Shown piece after piece: positions 1-8,339 of a DNA stretch of 64,000 bases (positions are counted from its first letter, which is position 1; each line of letters begins with the position of its first letter). Origin of the DNA: Streptococcus anginosus subsp. whileyi MAS624 (lineage in GTDB: Bacteria > Bacillota > Bacilli > Lactobacillales > Streptococcaceae); the NCBI RefSeq assembly GCF_000478925.1, contig NZ_AP013072.1:1-64000 (forward strand), given 5' to 3'. The position numbers and the translations under genes were made by a program. The notes below the pieces were generated by a model that made no database searches, was not told the origin of the DNA, and saw only the letters and a program-made list of their open reading frames with translations.

Positions 1-75
1 TGATAGCTGGCAACATTTATTTGTTTTTGTTAAAGAAGTTCCCATAGCCAAAAATACAAACATTTAATTTTAGAA

Positions 76-373
76 ATGTCATATGAATGGATACAATTAT
101 TAAAAAAGGAAGCAAGTAACGGGAAATTAACTTATGATTTCTTTACTTTTAGGAAGATGGTGGCTGATATTTTTGAAGTCAGTTGGTTCAGCTAAACAAG
201 TTTATCTTATTGTTACCTTATCTAAAACAAGAAAAACTATCAATCCAACCTTTTCTTCGGCTTATCAAAATGATAATTTCACCACTTTAATGACTAAATT
301 TAATCGGAAAACACTAAAATTTTACAAAGAGAAACCAATCTATACTCTTGACGAAAACGATTTTTTAGGATAA
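76..373 (+). pseudogene. Decayed ORF of unknown function upstream of tRNA-Cys
   Basis: Two short open frames overlap here. One reads from the ATG at 76 to a stop at 193-195; the other is open from 134 to 373 in the next frame. Joined around 160-190 they would give one small protein, so I read this as a remnant with a frameshift. I do not recognise a family. The last codons run into the -10 region of the tRNA promoter, which argues against a conserved active gene. It could be the tail of an old inserted element, given the tRNA next door. Confidence 0.3.
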
Positions 374-376
374 AAT
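348..376 (+). promoter_or_regulatory. Promoter for tRNA-Cys
   Basis: TTGACG (348-353) and TAAAAT (371-376) are separated by exactly 17 bases, a near-consensus vegetative promoter. Transcription would start about 15 bases before the mature tRNA. Confidence 0.7.
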
Positions 377-398
377 AATAAACGTTAATAAACGTTGT

Positions 399-469
399 GG
401 CGGTATAGCCAAGTGGTAAGGCACGGCTCTGCAAAAGCTTGATCGTCGGTTCAAATCCGTCTACCGCCT
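399..469 (+). tRNA. tRNA-Cys (GCA)
   Basis: A 71-nt cloverleaf: acceptor arm GGCGGTA (399-405) pairs with TACCGCC (462-468), followed by discriminator T, the base expected for tRNA-Cys. The anticodon loop CTGCAAA carries anticodon GCA. The TPsiC loop is GGTTCAAATCC. CCA is not encoded. It has its own promoter and terminator. Confidence 0.95.
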
Positions 470-503
470 TTCAGTACCTAATTTAACAGGAATTAACCGA
501 ATG

Positions 504-532
504 AAAAGCCCGTAAAATCGGGCTTTTTTTGT
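504..532 (+). terminator. Rho-independent terminator after tRNA-Cys
   Basis: Arms AAAAGCCCG and CGGGCTTTT with a short loop, followed by a run of T, 35 bases downstream of the tRNA. Confidence 0.85.
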
Positions 533-570
533 TTTTTTGTTCGGTTAAATCAAGCAAACTTTAAAAATAT

Positions 571-592
571 TTTGGGGCGAATTTGGGGCAAG
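571..592 (+). repeat. Tandem direct repeats, possible integrase arm or att relic
   Basis: TTTGGGGC occurs twice, at 571-578 and 582-589, with an 11-base period. Short direct repeats of this kind are found near tyrosine-integrase attachment sites next to tRNA genes. No integrase gene is present, so an integration scar is an inference. Confidence 0.35.
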
Positions 593-632
593 TAGTTTTA
601 AAATGAATTTATTATTTTTGATAAAAAAACAC

Positions 633-684
633 AAAAAATGAGCTAAAACCAATAACTATAAAAATTGATTTCTAGCTCACTTTT
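633..684 (-). terminator. Terminator of nusG
   Basis: Read on the minus strand, a stem of about 15 bp (arms at 664-679 and 639-653, a few mismatches) is followed by a T-rich tract. It sits just after the nusG stop codon. Confidence 0.75.
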
Positions 685-686
685 TA

Positions 687-1223
687 TTATAATTCAGCAA
701 TTTGGTTTAGATTCACTTCGGCAACTGTATCATTCCCGAATAGCGAAATAATCATTTTAACTTTGTTGTTGTCAATTTCGGTGATTTTACCCGTATAATC
801 TGCAAAAGCGCCGTCAATGATACGTACGGTATCGCCAACTTTCACATCAATATCAAATTCTTGAACGGTTTGTCCCATTGAAATCAAGATTTGGCGAATT
901 TCCTCTTCCAAAAGTGGTGTTGGTTTAGAGCGGTTTCCATGTGAGCCGACAAAGCCTGTTACGTTTGGTGTGTTCCGTACGACAAACCATGCTTCGTCTG
1001 TCATCACCATTTCTACCAAGACATAACCTGGGAAACGATTTTCTTCAACTTCTTTGGTTTTCCCGTTTTTCTCCACTTGCACCGTTTGCGTTGGGATTTC
1101 CACGCGCAAAATATTTTCCAACATATTATAGGTTTGTGCACGTTGTAAAAGATTTTCTTTTACTTTATTTTCATACCCTGAGTATGTCTGCAAGACAAAC
1201 CAGCCTTTATCAAAACTGTCCAT
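687..1223 (-). CDS. nusG: Transcription termination/antitermination protein NusG
   Basis: 178 aa, normal for NusG. The N-terminal NGN domain (about residues 5-110) carries the typical WFVLQTYSGYENKV start and NRFPGYVLVEM. The C-terminal KOW domain (about 125-178) starts at VGDTVRIIDGAFADYTG. It binds RNA polymerase through NGN and Rho or ribosomal S10 through KOW, controlling pausing and termination. It lies downstream of rpmG and secE as in other streptococci, but has its own promoter, and a terminator separates it from secE. The ATG is preceded by a good AAGGAAG site. Confidence 0.97.
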   Translation of the reverse strand: MDSFDKGWFVLQTYSGYENKVKENLLQRAQTYNMLENILRVEIPTQTVQVEKNGKTKEVEENRFPGYVLVEMVMTDEAWFVVRNTPNVTGFVGSHGNRSKPTPLLEEEIRQILISMGQTVQEFDIDVKVGDTVRIIDGAFADYTGKITEIDNNKVKMIISLFGNDTVAEVNLNQIAEL

Positions 1224-1278
1224 CGTTCTTCCTTTCCTAAATAAAAAAGCCTGAGGGCTTCGATTTCTTTCTAGCCCT

Positions 1279-1305
1279 ATTATACCACAAAAATAGCAAA
1301 TGCAA
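1279..1305 (-). promoter_or_regulatory. Promoter for nusG
   Basis: On the minus strand, TTGCAT (1300-1305) and TATAAT (1279-1284) are separated by 15 bases. The spacing is short but the -10 is perfect. Confidence 0.5.
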
Positions 1306-1339
1306 TCTTTTTACTGCTATTTTTATAATAAAAGATAAA

Positions 1340-1369
1340 AGCCTACTTGATAAAACAACAAGCAGGCTA
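1340..1369 (-). terminator. Terminator after secE
   Basis: On the minus strand AGCCTGCTTG pairs with CAAGTAGGCT (one G-T pair), followed by a T-rich stretch, right after the secE stop. It separates secE from nusG transcription. Confidence 0.7.
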
Positions 1370-1373
1370 AAAT

Positions 1374-1550
1374 TTAAAAGATATTTAACAATCGTACCAA
1401 ACCTCTTGTGACAAGTAAGTCAAAAAGATAAATAATGACGACAAAGAAAGCTGTGTATTCCATAACTGAGATAAAATCTACCCAGCTTTGCTTTCTAGTT
1501 GGCCAAGTTGTATCTTTTAATACTTGAAATGTATCTTTAATGAATTTCAC
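1374..1550 (-). CDS. secE: Preprotein translocase subunit SecE
   Basis: 58 aa, starting at GTG with an AGGAG site 7 bases upstream; too short for many gene callers. The protein begins with MKFIKDTFQVLKDTTWPTRK, the amphipathic helix and TWPTRK motif of bacterial SecE, then has a single membrane helix (about residues 30-50) ending in a short tail. It stabilises SecY in the membrane translocon. Its ribosome site overlaps the end of rpmG, which suggests translational coupling. Confidence 0.93.
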   Translation of the reverse strand: MKFIKDTFQVLKDTTWPTRKQSWVDFISVMEYTAFFVVIIYLFDLLVTRGLVRLLNIF

Positions 1551-1559
1551 AACTTTCTC

Positions 1560-1712
1560 CTATCTAGTTTCTTTATGAATCGTGTATTTACTGCAATGTT
1601 TACAATATTTATTTACTTCCAGACGTTTTGGTTTTGGCGTACTACTCACTTTGATTGAATAGTTTCTCGATCCACAAACCGTGCACGCCAGACTCGCTTT
1701 TTTTAGTGCCAT
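1560..1712 (-). CDS. rpmG: 50S ribosomal protein L33 (zinc-binding form)
   Basis: 50 aa. It starts [18 protein letters not shown] and has two CxxC pairs (CTVC and CKHC), so this is the zinc-ribbon type of L33. Streptococci usually carry several L33 paralogues, and zinc-free forms replace this one under zinc limitation. It lies between pbp2a and secE, ten bases from secE, as in pneumococcus. The zinc-containing type is what I see; the swap under limitation is family knowledge. Confidence 0.92.
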   Translation of the reverse strand: MALKKASLACTVCGSRNYSIKVSSTPKPKRLEVNKYCKHCSKYTIHKETR

Positions 1713-1761
1713 AACGCCTCCATCTTGTTTATTATATCAAGAAAGCCCATTTTTGACAAGT

Positions 1762-3981
1762 CTATTGGAACCAACTCTTAACCGTGTCCCAAAGATTCTG
1801 TGCTTTTTCAGAAATCTTAGCATCGTCAATTGCTTTTTTAGCTTGGTCAACCAAGTTCTTAGCTTTATCCTGCACATCTTTCAAAACATCTGAACGATTG
1901 TCACTTTGATTCGTAGTGTTATTTGTACCACTCGTATCAACCGGTGCAATACCATTTTTTGCATAGGCATTTTCATCACCGAACTTCGTACCATTTGTGT
2001 ACGGTAGGATACTATTTGCCACACTTCGGAAAATAGCTGAAGCTTCATTGGCACTGGTGCCTGTCAGATAATGATTTTCATCTGTCTTTGGAAAACCTAA
2101 CCACTGACTAATCACCACATCTGGCGTGTAACCAATAACCCATTGGTCTCCTGATAAATCTGGGTTAAAGTCAGTCTCTGTCGTTCCTGTCTTCCCAGCC
2201 ATGTCATAGCCGTAAGGAGCAGCATAAACACCGGTACCATTGGTAAATGTTCCCAGCATCATACTGGTCATTTTTTCTGTTGTTGAGCGGTTAAGCACTC
2301 GCGTTGAAGTTGATTTATGAGTTTTGACTACTTGTCCACTAGCATTTTCGATTTTGGTAATCAAATGAGCATCATTCATAACACCATTATTGGCAAAAGT
2401 CGAGTAGGCTTGTGCCATTTGTAGCGGATTGGTTGTTACGCCACTGCCGAGAGCCACCCCAAGAGTCTGATCCACTTTATCCATATTCAAGCCAAATTTT
2501 TTACCATATTCAAAAACTTTTTTCAGTCCCAATTCATTAGCAGCAGCAACCGCTGGAATATTTAAGGATTGCGCTAAAGCCTGATACATTGGCACAGTCG
2601 GACTGGATTGAATCCCACCATAGTTATTCACGGTATAATTTCCATACGTTGTTGTACTATTATCCAATTCTTTATTGATGGACCAACCTGCTGCAACTGC
2701 AGGGCTGTAAACCGCCAAGGGCTTAATAGTCGAGCCAGGACTTCTTGAAGATTGTGTGGCATAGTTAAAACTTCTGAAATTGGCACTGGTACTATTGATT
2801 TGCCCAACAAGTGCGCGAACACCTCCCGTTTTAGGATCAAGCGCTACGCTACCCGATTGGGCTCTGGTGCCGTCTGCTGCTTGCGGGAATAAATCTTCGC
2901 GATCATAGATGACTTGCATGCTAGCTTGGTAATTTTGGTCTAGCTCTGTGTAAATACGGTAGCCGTTATTGACAATATCAGCTTCTGTTAAGCCATAATC
3001 TCGAACTGCTTCATTGATAACCGCATCAAAGTAAGACGGATAACGATAATCTGCTGATTTTCCTGTGTAAGCATCTACCAATTGACTGCCCAAACCATTT
3101 GCTGCTGCTTGGTTCGCAGTATTTTGACTGATATAACCTGCTGCTGCCATATTTTGCAGAACGGTATTGCGCCGATTGGTTGCATTTTTGATAGAAGCAA
3201 GCGGATTATATAGTTCCGGTCCTTTAAGCATTCCTGCTAAGGTAGCTGCTTGATCTAGTGTCAGTTGGCTAGCAGATACTCCGAAATACTTTTTAGAGGC
3301 ATCTTCTACGCCCCATACACCATTTCCAAAGTAAGAATTGTTGAGGTACATGGTGAGAATCTGATTCTTACTATATTTCTTGGTTAATTCCAAGGCAAGG
3401 AAAAATTCCTTTGCTTTCCGCTCAATAGTCTGATCCTGAGATAGGTAAGCATTTTTGGCTAATTGCTGCGTAATGGTGGATCCACCGCCAGAACGTCCCG
3501 CAGTCAAAATCGCCATGATAAAACGACCGTAGTTAATCCCACTATTTTTATAAAAAGAACGGTCTTCTGTCGCAATGACGGCATGTTGTAAGTTCGGGCT
3601 AATCTGGGACAATTCTACGTAAGTTCCCTTTTGCCCTGACAAACTTCCAGCTTTTTTGCCGTCCTTATCATAAATAGATGTCGTTGCTTTCAAAGCATTC
3701 TGCAAATCATTCACATTAGTAGATTTGGCAACATAAAAGAGATAACCTCCTGTCACCAAGCCAAAACCAAGTCCCAGAATCAAAACAATCTTCGTCAGGT
3801 GATAGCGACGCCAAAATCGACGAAATGGATGCTGAGAAATTGGCTTTTTTCGGCTTTTTCCAGACCGGCTCAAATGTGGCTCAGATTCTTCAACTTCTGT
3901 CACCTCTTGATGCTTGCGCTCAGGACTGTCCTTTTTAAAATGATTCACTATTTTTTCAAATAATTCATTTAATTTTTTCAT
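1762..3981 (-). CDS. pbp2A: Class A penicillin-binding protein 2A
   Basis: 739 aa, usual length for PBP2a. A charged cytoplasmic tail (1-62) precedes one membrane helix (about 64-85). The glycosyltransferase 51 domain (about 105-290) has EDRSFYKNSGINYGR with catalytic Glu around 139. The transpeptidase domain shows the active-site STIK (Ser417, Lys420), SLN (472-474) and KTGT (597-600). A Ser/Thr/Asn-rich and then lysine-rich tail ends the protein. It polymerises and crosslinks peptidoglycan at the outer face of the membrane. It is immediately upstream of rpmG-secE, the arrangement seen in pneumococcus. Confidence 0.96.
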   Translation of the reverse strand: MKKLNELFEKIVNHFKKDSPERKHQEVTEVEESEPHLSRSGKSRKKPISQHPFRRFWRRYHLTKIVLILGLGFGLVTGGYLFYVAKSTNVNDLQNALKATTSIYDKDGKKAGSLSGQKGTYVELSQISPNLQHAVIATEDRSFYKNSGINYGRFIMAILTAGRSGGGSTITQQLAKNAYLSQDQTIERKAKEFFLALELTKKYSKNQILTMYLNNSYFGNGVWGVEDASKKYFGVSASQLTLDQAATLAGMLKGPELYNPLASIKNATNRRNTVLQNMAAAGYISQNTANQAAANGLGSQLVDAYTGKSADYRYPSYFDAVINEAVRDYGLTEADIVNNGYRIYTELDQNYQASMQVIYDREDLFPQAADGTRAQSGSVALDPKTGGVRALVGQINSTSANFRSFNYATQSSRSPGSTIKPLAVYSPAVAAGWSINKELDNSTTTYGNYTVNNYGGIQSSPTVPMYQALAQSLNIPAVAAANELGLKKVFEYGKKFGLNMDKVDQTLGVALGSGVTTNPLQMAQAYSTFANNGVMNDAHLITKIENASGQVVKTHKSTSTRVLNRSTTEKMTSMMLGTFTNGTGVYAAPYGYDMAGKTGTTETDFNPDLSGDQWVIGYTPDVVISQWLGFPKTDENHYLTGTSANEASAIFRSVANSILPYTNGTKFGDENAYAKNGIAPVDTSGTNNTTNQSDNRSDVLKDVQDKAKNLVDQAKKAIDDAKISEKAQNLWDTVKSWFQ

Positions 3982-4084
3982 ATCCTTATTCTATCACCTT
4001 CTCCATATCCAGACAAGAAGAGACCTCTTATCAAGCGTTTCGTTTAGAAAACTTTAAGAAATTGTTCAAGAGTTAGCTGACTAT

Positions 4085-4112
4085 TTGCAATCATCTACTA
4101 TTTTGTTACAAT
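4085..4112 (+). promoter_or_regulatory. Promoter placing the start site on the ATG (leaderless)
   Basis: TTGCAA (4085-4090) and TACAAT (4107-4112) are 16 bases apart. The expected start, 6-7 bases after the -10, falls on the A of the ATG at 4119. No purine-rich ribosome site is present upstream. Confidence 0.5.
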
Positions 4113-4118
4113 AACTAT

Positions 4119-4979
4119 ATGCAATTTACGATTACGATTCCACAAGGTTTGCCAGAGATGACAGTCAAAGAGCTGCTGGAAGAACATTTTTTGATTCCAC
4201 GAAAGATTCGCCATTTTCTGCGCATTAAAAAACACGTCCTTGTAAACCAACAACCCATTAACTGGCAAAGTCGGATTCATCCAGCTGATGCGATTGCTTT
4301 AATCTTTGACGAAGAAGATTATCCAGAAAAGTCTATTTTAATGGGCAAAGCTAATCTTGTGGAAGAATTATACCAAGATGAACACATCATCATTGTCAAC
4401 AAGCCCGAAGGTATGAAAACACATGCCAATGAACCGACAGAGCTGGCGCTTTTAAATCATGTCTCTGCTTATGTTGGAAATACTTGCTATGTCGTTCATC
4501 GCTTAGACAAGGAAACAAGCGGAGCTGTTCTTTTTGCGAAAAATCCTTTTATCTTGCCAATCTTAAATCGATTGCTAGAAAACAAGGAAATTTCGCGTGA
4601 ATATTGGGCTTTGGTACAAGGAGTATTCCCCAAAAAACGTCAAATCTATACAGATAAAATCGGGCGTGACCGTCACGATCGGCGAAAACGGCTAGTGGAT
4701 AACAAAAACGGTCAATACGCTGAAACGCAGGTCACTAAGCTCAAAGAAATTGGAAACAAAACACTCGTCAACTGCCAACTTAAAACTGGACGAACTCATC
4801 AAATTCGGGTACATCTAGCTCACCACGGATACCCTATCATTGGTGATCCACTGTACAATCTGCAAAATACAGAGCGTCTCATGCTCCATGCTCATCGCTT
4901 AACGTTCACACATCCTTTTACACTTGAAAAAATTAGTGTCGAAGCTACCTCTCAAAGTTTTGAAAAAGGATTGATTTAA
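4119..4979 (+). CDS. RluA/RluD-family pseudouridine synthase
   Basis: 286 aa. An S4-like RNA-binding segment (about 15-65, IPRKIRHFLRIKKHVLVN) precedes the catalytic domain, which holds VVHRLDKETSG with the catalytic aspartate at about 130, and later LKTGRTHQIRVHLAHHGYPI. It converts uridine to pseudouridine in rRNA or tRNA; the target cannot be told from sequence. It is a single gene divergent from pbp2a. The start is fixed by the S4 homology; it has no ribosome site and the promoter suggests a leaderless message. Confidence 0.9.
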   Translation: MQFTITIPQGLPEMTVKELLEEHFLIPRKIRHFLRIKKHVLVNQQPINWQSRIHPADAIALIFDEEDYPEKSILMGKANLVEELYQDEHIIIVNKPEGMKTHANEPTELALLNHVSAYVGNTCYVVHRLDKETSGAVLFAKNPFILPILNRLLENKEISREYWALVQGVFPKKRQIYTDKIGRDRHDRRKRLVDNKNGQYAETQVTKLKEIGNKTLVNCQLKTGRTHQIRVHLAHHGYPIIGDPLYNLQNTERLMLHAHRLTFTHPFTLEKISVEATSQSFEKGLI

Positions 4980-4986
4980 AAATAAA

Positions 4987-5029
4987 GGGACTACGAACTA
5001 AAAATCAAAAATTTTTAGTTCGTAGTCCC
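4987..5029. repeat. Perfect 19-bp inverted repeat
   Basis: GGGACTACGAACTAAAAAT (4987-5005) and its exact complement (5011-5029) flank a 5-base loop. On the minus strand it is followed by a T-rich stretch, so it may stop transcripts reading from the cop operon; on the plus strand it lacks a T run. It abuts the BOX-like element. Confidence 0.7.
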
Positions 5030-5037
5030 ACCCCCGC

Positions 5038-5160
5038 AAGGGTACTCTTCCGAGCTTGAAAAGCAAACAGCTTTGATACTTGCTTCGCAAGTTTTATCTG
5101 CCACCTCAAAGCAGTGCTTTGAGCAATCATAGTGGCTTGCTGTGCAAGGCTGATTTCCCG
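5038..5160 (-). repeat. BOX-like streptococcal repeat
   Basis: Read on the minus strand it contains GCTCAAAGCACTGCTTTGAG followed by GGTGGCAGAT, then a small hairpin (5079-5091) and an end resembling CGGAAGAGTA. This closely resembles the A and C modules of the BOX repeat known from pneumococcus. The hairpin at 5105-5123 is perfect. Assignment is from remembered BOX sequence; middle modules are diverged. Confidence 0.6.
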
Positions 5161-5161
5161 C

Positions 5162-5188
5162 CTTCAACAATTCAGTGAATTGTTGAAG
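5162..5188. repeat. Perfect inverted repeat next to BOX-like element
   Basis: CTTCAACAATTCA and TGAATTGTTGAAG with a one-base centre. It may be a further module of the same repeat cluster. No gene overlaps it. Confidence 0.6.
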
Positions 5189-5222
5189 CTGCGTTATTCG
5201 TTTATTACTAATTCTAATAGAA

Positions 5223-5255
5223 GCTGGGACACTTTTTGCCCAGCCTCATTTTTTA
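5223..5255 (+). terminator. Hairpin with T run between the rluA-like gene and copZ
   Basis: GCTGGG and CCCAGC arms around a T-rich loop, then a run of six T on the plus strand. Hairpins of the form AGGCTGGG...CCCAGC are common between streptococcal genes. Confidence 0.5.
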
Positions 5256-5462
5256 TGCAACAGTAACAACTTTATAAATTGTTTTAGCAAGTGCTGCCTG
5301 ATAATCTGCTGCGCTGTAAGTGTGATCGGTCGTGACAGTAGCAACCTTTGTATCTAAATCAATTTGGACATCCGATACACCTTCTAATTTTAGGAAGTGC
5401 TCAGTGACGTGTTTTACGCAATTTTGACAAGATATATTTTCTAAAGTAACGATTTGTTTCAT
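5253..5462 (-). CDS. copZ: Copper chaperone CopZ
   Basis: 69 aa, a single heavy-metal-associated domain with the copper site CQNC at residues 12-15 (usually MxCxxC; here preceded by IS rather than M). It carries Cu(I) in the cytoplasm to CopA or CopY. It is the last gene of copYAZ, 12 bases after copA, with an AGGAG site. It should be induced by copper through CopY. Confidence 0.93.
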   Translation of the reverse strand: MKQIVTLENISCQNCVKHVTEHFLKLEGVSDVQIDLDTKVATVTTDHTYSAADYQAALAKTIYKVVTVA

Positions 5463-5474
5463 GAGAAACTCCTT

Positions 5475-7727
5475 TTATGATTTTATTTTAAAGCGCCGTA
5501 AACGCAGTGCATTGGTGACGACAGAAACCGAGCTAAAGCTCATGGCAAGACCGGCTAACATAGGATTGAGCAGCGGACCGCCAAATACATACAGAAGCCC
5601 CATTGCAACTGGTATTCCTAGAGTATTGTAGGCAAAGGCCCAGAACAGATTTTTTTTGATATTTTTAATCGTAGCTTGACTGAGGCGAATGGCTGTCACC
5701 ACATCTAAAAGGTCGCTGTGCATCAAAACAATATCGGCTGAGTCAATAGCCACATCCGTTCCAGAACCAATCGCAATCCCGACTTCAGCTTGCACCAGAG
5801 CAGGTGCATCATTGATCCCGTCACCCACCATGGCAACCTTTTTCCCCTGCGCTTGCAAATTCTTGACGATATCTGCTTTGCCGTCTGGAAATACTCCTGC
5901 AATGACTTGATTGACACCAGCTTCTCTTGCAATGGCTTGAGCTGTTTCCTCACGGTCTCCTGTCAGCATCACCACTTCTAAGCCCATTTTTTGCAATTCA
6001 GCAATAGCTTTCCGGCTATTTTTTTTGATTTGGTCAGCGACTGCTATCATCCCCACCAGTTGTCTATCCAAAGCGACAAACATAGTCGTCTTTCCTTGAT
6101 GCGATAAGGAAATCAAGTCAGAGATATATTCTCCGAGCTCGACTTGGTATTGTCTCATTAAGTTTTCATTCCCAATTAGAATTTCTTGAGCTTTTACTTG
6201 AGCTATAATCCCTTTACCTGAAATCGCTTGAAAATCTGTTACCGATGCTAATGGTATAGCTTCCGCTTGAGCAGCTTCCAAAATTGCCACCGCCAATGGA
6301 TGTTCTGAATGTTGCTCACTACTTGCAAGCAAATGCAGCAATTCTTCCCGTGTGACATCACCAAAAGTCAACACATCCGTCAAACTTGGCTTCCCTTCGG
6401 TAATCGTACCTGTCTTATCCAGAACAATAACATCTACCAAATGAGCCGCTTCAAGAGCTTCCCCAGACTTAATCAAGACACCATTTTCAGCTCCTTTTCC
6501 CGTACCTACCATAATAGCCGTCGGAGTAGCTAAGCCAAGCGCACAAGGACAAGCAATGACCAACACCGCAATAAAGATAGAAAGTGAGAATTGCAAACTC
6601 TCTCCCGCCAGAAAGTACCACAACAGAGCTGCTAAAACTGCCAAGCCTAAGACAATTGGTACAAAGTAAAGCGAGATTTTATCTGTCATAGCCGCAATAG
6701 GCGCTTTTGACCCTTGCGCTTCCTCTACCAAATGAACAATCTGAGCTAAAGTCGTGTCTGAACTGACTTTGGTTGCTTTATAATCAATAGAACCCGTTTG
6801 ATTCATAGTGGCACTCGTAATCACATCTTCGACATTTTTTTCGACAGGAACGCTTTCACCTGTCATCATGGACTCATCCACATAGGTTTGTCCAGAGATA
6901 ACCACACCGTCTACTGGCATACGTTCTCCCGGTTTGATCCGCACAATATCTCCAACCTTGATGTCTTCTGTATCAATTGTGACGACTTCGCCATAGCGAA
7001 TAACGATCGCTTGGTCGGGTACCAAACTCATCAAACTTTGAATCGCTTGTGAGGTTCGACCCTTGGCATTGGCTTCCAGATATTTCCCCAGTAAAACAAG
7101 AGTGATAATCACACCAACTGATTCAAAATACAACTGGTGTACAAAAGTATGATGCCCCAGCAAAACTTGAACGACCGAGTACAAACTATACAGAAAGGCT
7201 GCACTCGTTCCTACAGCAATCAAACTATCCATGTTCGGATGCCGTTTTGCCAAATTCCGAAAACCACGTACATAAAAACCGCGGCCAACCCAAATCGCTG
7301 GCAAAGTAAGGAAAAATTGCGCCAATACAAAGACAATGGGATGCGTCATGTGATCTAAAAAGGAGGGTAACGGCAAGCCAATCATGCTCCCCATTGAAAT
7401 ATAGAGGAGTGGCACGGTCGCTCCTGCCGCAAACCAAATCTGACGCGCCATTTTGCGCACGTTTTCTTGCTTTTCCGCGACTTGCTTCGCATAATCAGAC
7501 TGCCTTTGTTCTCCCTTTTCTGTCGCTTGGTAGCCCGCTTCTTTCACAGCGTCTAAGACTTGCTCGCTTGCAAATCCTTCTTTGGGAAAAACTGTCAATT
7601 TTTCCGTCGCCAAGTTCACCGTGGCTTCTTCTACTGTTGACAAATCGTTGACGACCATTTCAATGGTCATCGCGCAAGCTGCACAGGTCATGCCGGATAA
7701 TTTATACTCTTTTTTGTCTTTTTCCAT
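5475..7727 (-). CDS. copA: Copper-exporting P1B-type ATPase CopA
   Basis: 750 aa, normal size. One N-terminal metal-binding domain (MTCAAC, Cys15 and Cys18), then eight predicted membrane helices, TGES actuator motif (289-292), CPC in the sixth helix (393-395), DKTGT phosphorylation site (Asp437), SEHP nucleotide-binding motif (about 474-477) and GDGIND. The last helix has MSFSSVSVV, typical of Cu(I) pumps. It exports Cu(I) across the membrane using ATP. It sits 3 bases after copY and 12 before copZ. Confidence 0.96.
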   Translation of the reverse strand: MEKDKKEYKLSGMTCAACAMTIEMVVNDLSTVEEATVNLATEKLTVFPKEGFASEQVLDAVKEAGYQATEKGEQRQSDYAKQVAEKQENVRKMARQIWFAAGATVPLLYISMGSMIGLPLPSFLDHMTHPIVFVLAQFFLTLPAIWVGRGFYVRGFRNLAKRHPNMDSLIAVGTSAAFLYSLYSVVQVLLGHHTFVHQLYFESVGVIITLVLLGKYLEANAKGRTSQAIQSLMSLVPDQAIVIRYGEVVTIDTEDIKVGDIVRIKPGERMPVDGVVISGQTYVDESMMTGESVPVEKNVEDVITSATMNQTGSIDYKATKVSSDTTLAQIVHLVEEAQGSKAPIAAMTDKISLYFVPIVLGLAVLAALLWYFLAGESLQFSLSIFIAVLVIACPCALGLATPTAIMVGTGKGAENGVLIKSGEALEAAHLVDVIVLDKTGTITEGKPSLTDVLTFGDVTREELLHLLASSEQHSEHPLAVAILEAAQAEAIPLASVTDFQAISGKGIIAQVKAQEILIGNENLMRQYQVELGEYISDLISLSHQGKTTMFVALDRQLVGMIAVADQIKKNSRKAIAELQKMGLEVVMLTGDREETAQAIAREAGVNQVIAGVFPDGKADIVKNLQAQGKKVAMVGDGINDAPALVQAEVGIAIGSGTDVAIDSADIVLMHSDLLDVVTAIRLSQATIKNIKKNLFWAFAYNTLGIPVAMGLLYVFGGPLLNPMLAGLAMSFSSVSVVTNALRLRRFKIKS

Positions 7728-7730
7728 TTC

Positions 7731-8198
7731 TTACTCCGCCATTTTTGATTGATTCGTGTCATCTTGACAATGCGCGCCACAAGTACATTGACCTGGTGGA
7801 CAATTGCACTGAATCGTCTCCGGCGCTTGAACTTGCTTTTCTTTTACAACATCCAAAATTCGGGACAAATCCATTTGACTGAATTGATTGCTTTCTAGTA
7901 TTGAAATCACTAAATCACCATGCTTGGTATTGCACATATTGTCAAGTAAGGTTCGCCAACTATTTTCCAAATGCTCATCTTCTAAGATCAGAGCATCATA
8001 GTAAAATTTCCCCTCAATCTTTTCCATTGAAATAAACTCTTTGGTTTTCAGACGATTCAGCAAGGTTTTGACGGTAGCCGGTTTCCAATCAAAATCAGCT
8101 TCTAAGCGCTCTACCACTTCGGTGCTCCGGCTATGAGGATAGGCCCACAAAACACGCATAACTTGCCATTCTGCCTGACTAATATTTTGTTGTTCCAT
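7731..8198 (-). CDS. copY: Copper-responsive repressor CopY
   Basis: 155 aa BlaI/MecI-like winged-helix repressor (about 5-75) with a dimer region and the C-terminal Cu/Zn sensor CNCPPGQCTC, the classic CxCxxxxCxC. With zinc it binds the cop box; Cu(I) from CopZ displaces zinc and releases DNA. A perfect cop box lies at 8252-8261 and an imperfect one at 8221-8230, just upstream. First gene of copYAZ. Confidence 0.95.
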   Translation of the reverse strand: MEQQNISQAEWQVMRVLWAYPHSRSTEVVERLEADFDWKPATVKTLLNRLKTKEFISMEKIEGKFYYDALILEDEHLENSWRTLLDNMCNTKHGDLVISILESNQFSQMDLSRILDVVKEKQVQAPETIQCNCPPGQCTCGAHCQDDTNQSKMAE

Positions 8199-8220
8199 TT
8201 TGTTTCATCTCTTTTCTGAT

Positions 8221-8276
8221 TACGATTGTAATTTTTTATTCTTTTATAGTTTACATCTGTAATCAACAATTGTCAA
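8221..8276 (-). promoter_or_regulatory. copYAZ promoter with cop box operators
   Basis: On the minus strand TTGACA (8271-8276) and TAAACT (8248-8253) are 17 bases apart. TACATCTGTA (8252-8261) matches the CopY operator TACAnnTGTA exactly and overlaps the -10. A second, imperfect copy, TACGATTGTA, lies at 8221-8230. Confidence 0.85.
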
Positions 8277-8278
8277 GC

Positions 8279-8311
8279 AAAAAATCGAGAAGATTGCTCA
8301 ACTCGATTTTT
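8279..8311 (-). terminator. Terminator after adcA
   Basis: AAAAATCGAG and CTCGATTTTT arms, T run on either strand, 30 bases after the adcA stop and right against the copY -35. It should insulate copYAZ from adc transcription. Confidence 0.8.
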
Positions 8312-8339
8312 CTCTTTCTGTATAGAAATTGTGTCTTTA

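Noticed and set aside
941..1240. Plus-strand ORF antisense to nusG
   Set aside because: Lies wholly in a gene with strong NusG homology; no ribosome site or family.
4044..4062. Possible CiaR site (TTTAGA...TTTAAG) upstream of the pseudouridine synthase
   Set aside because: Spacing is four, first half is off consensus, and no -10 follows at 10 bases.
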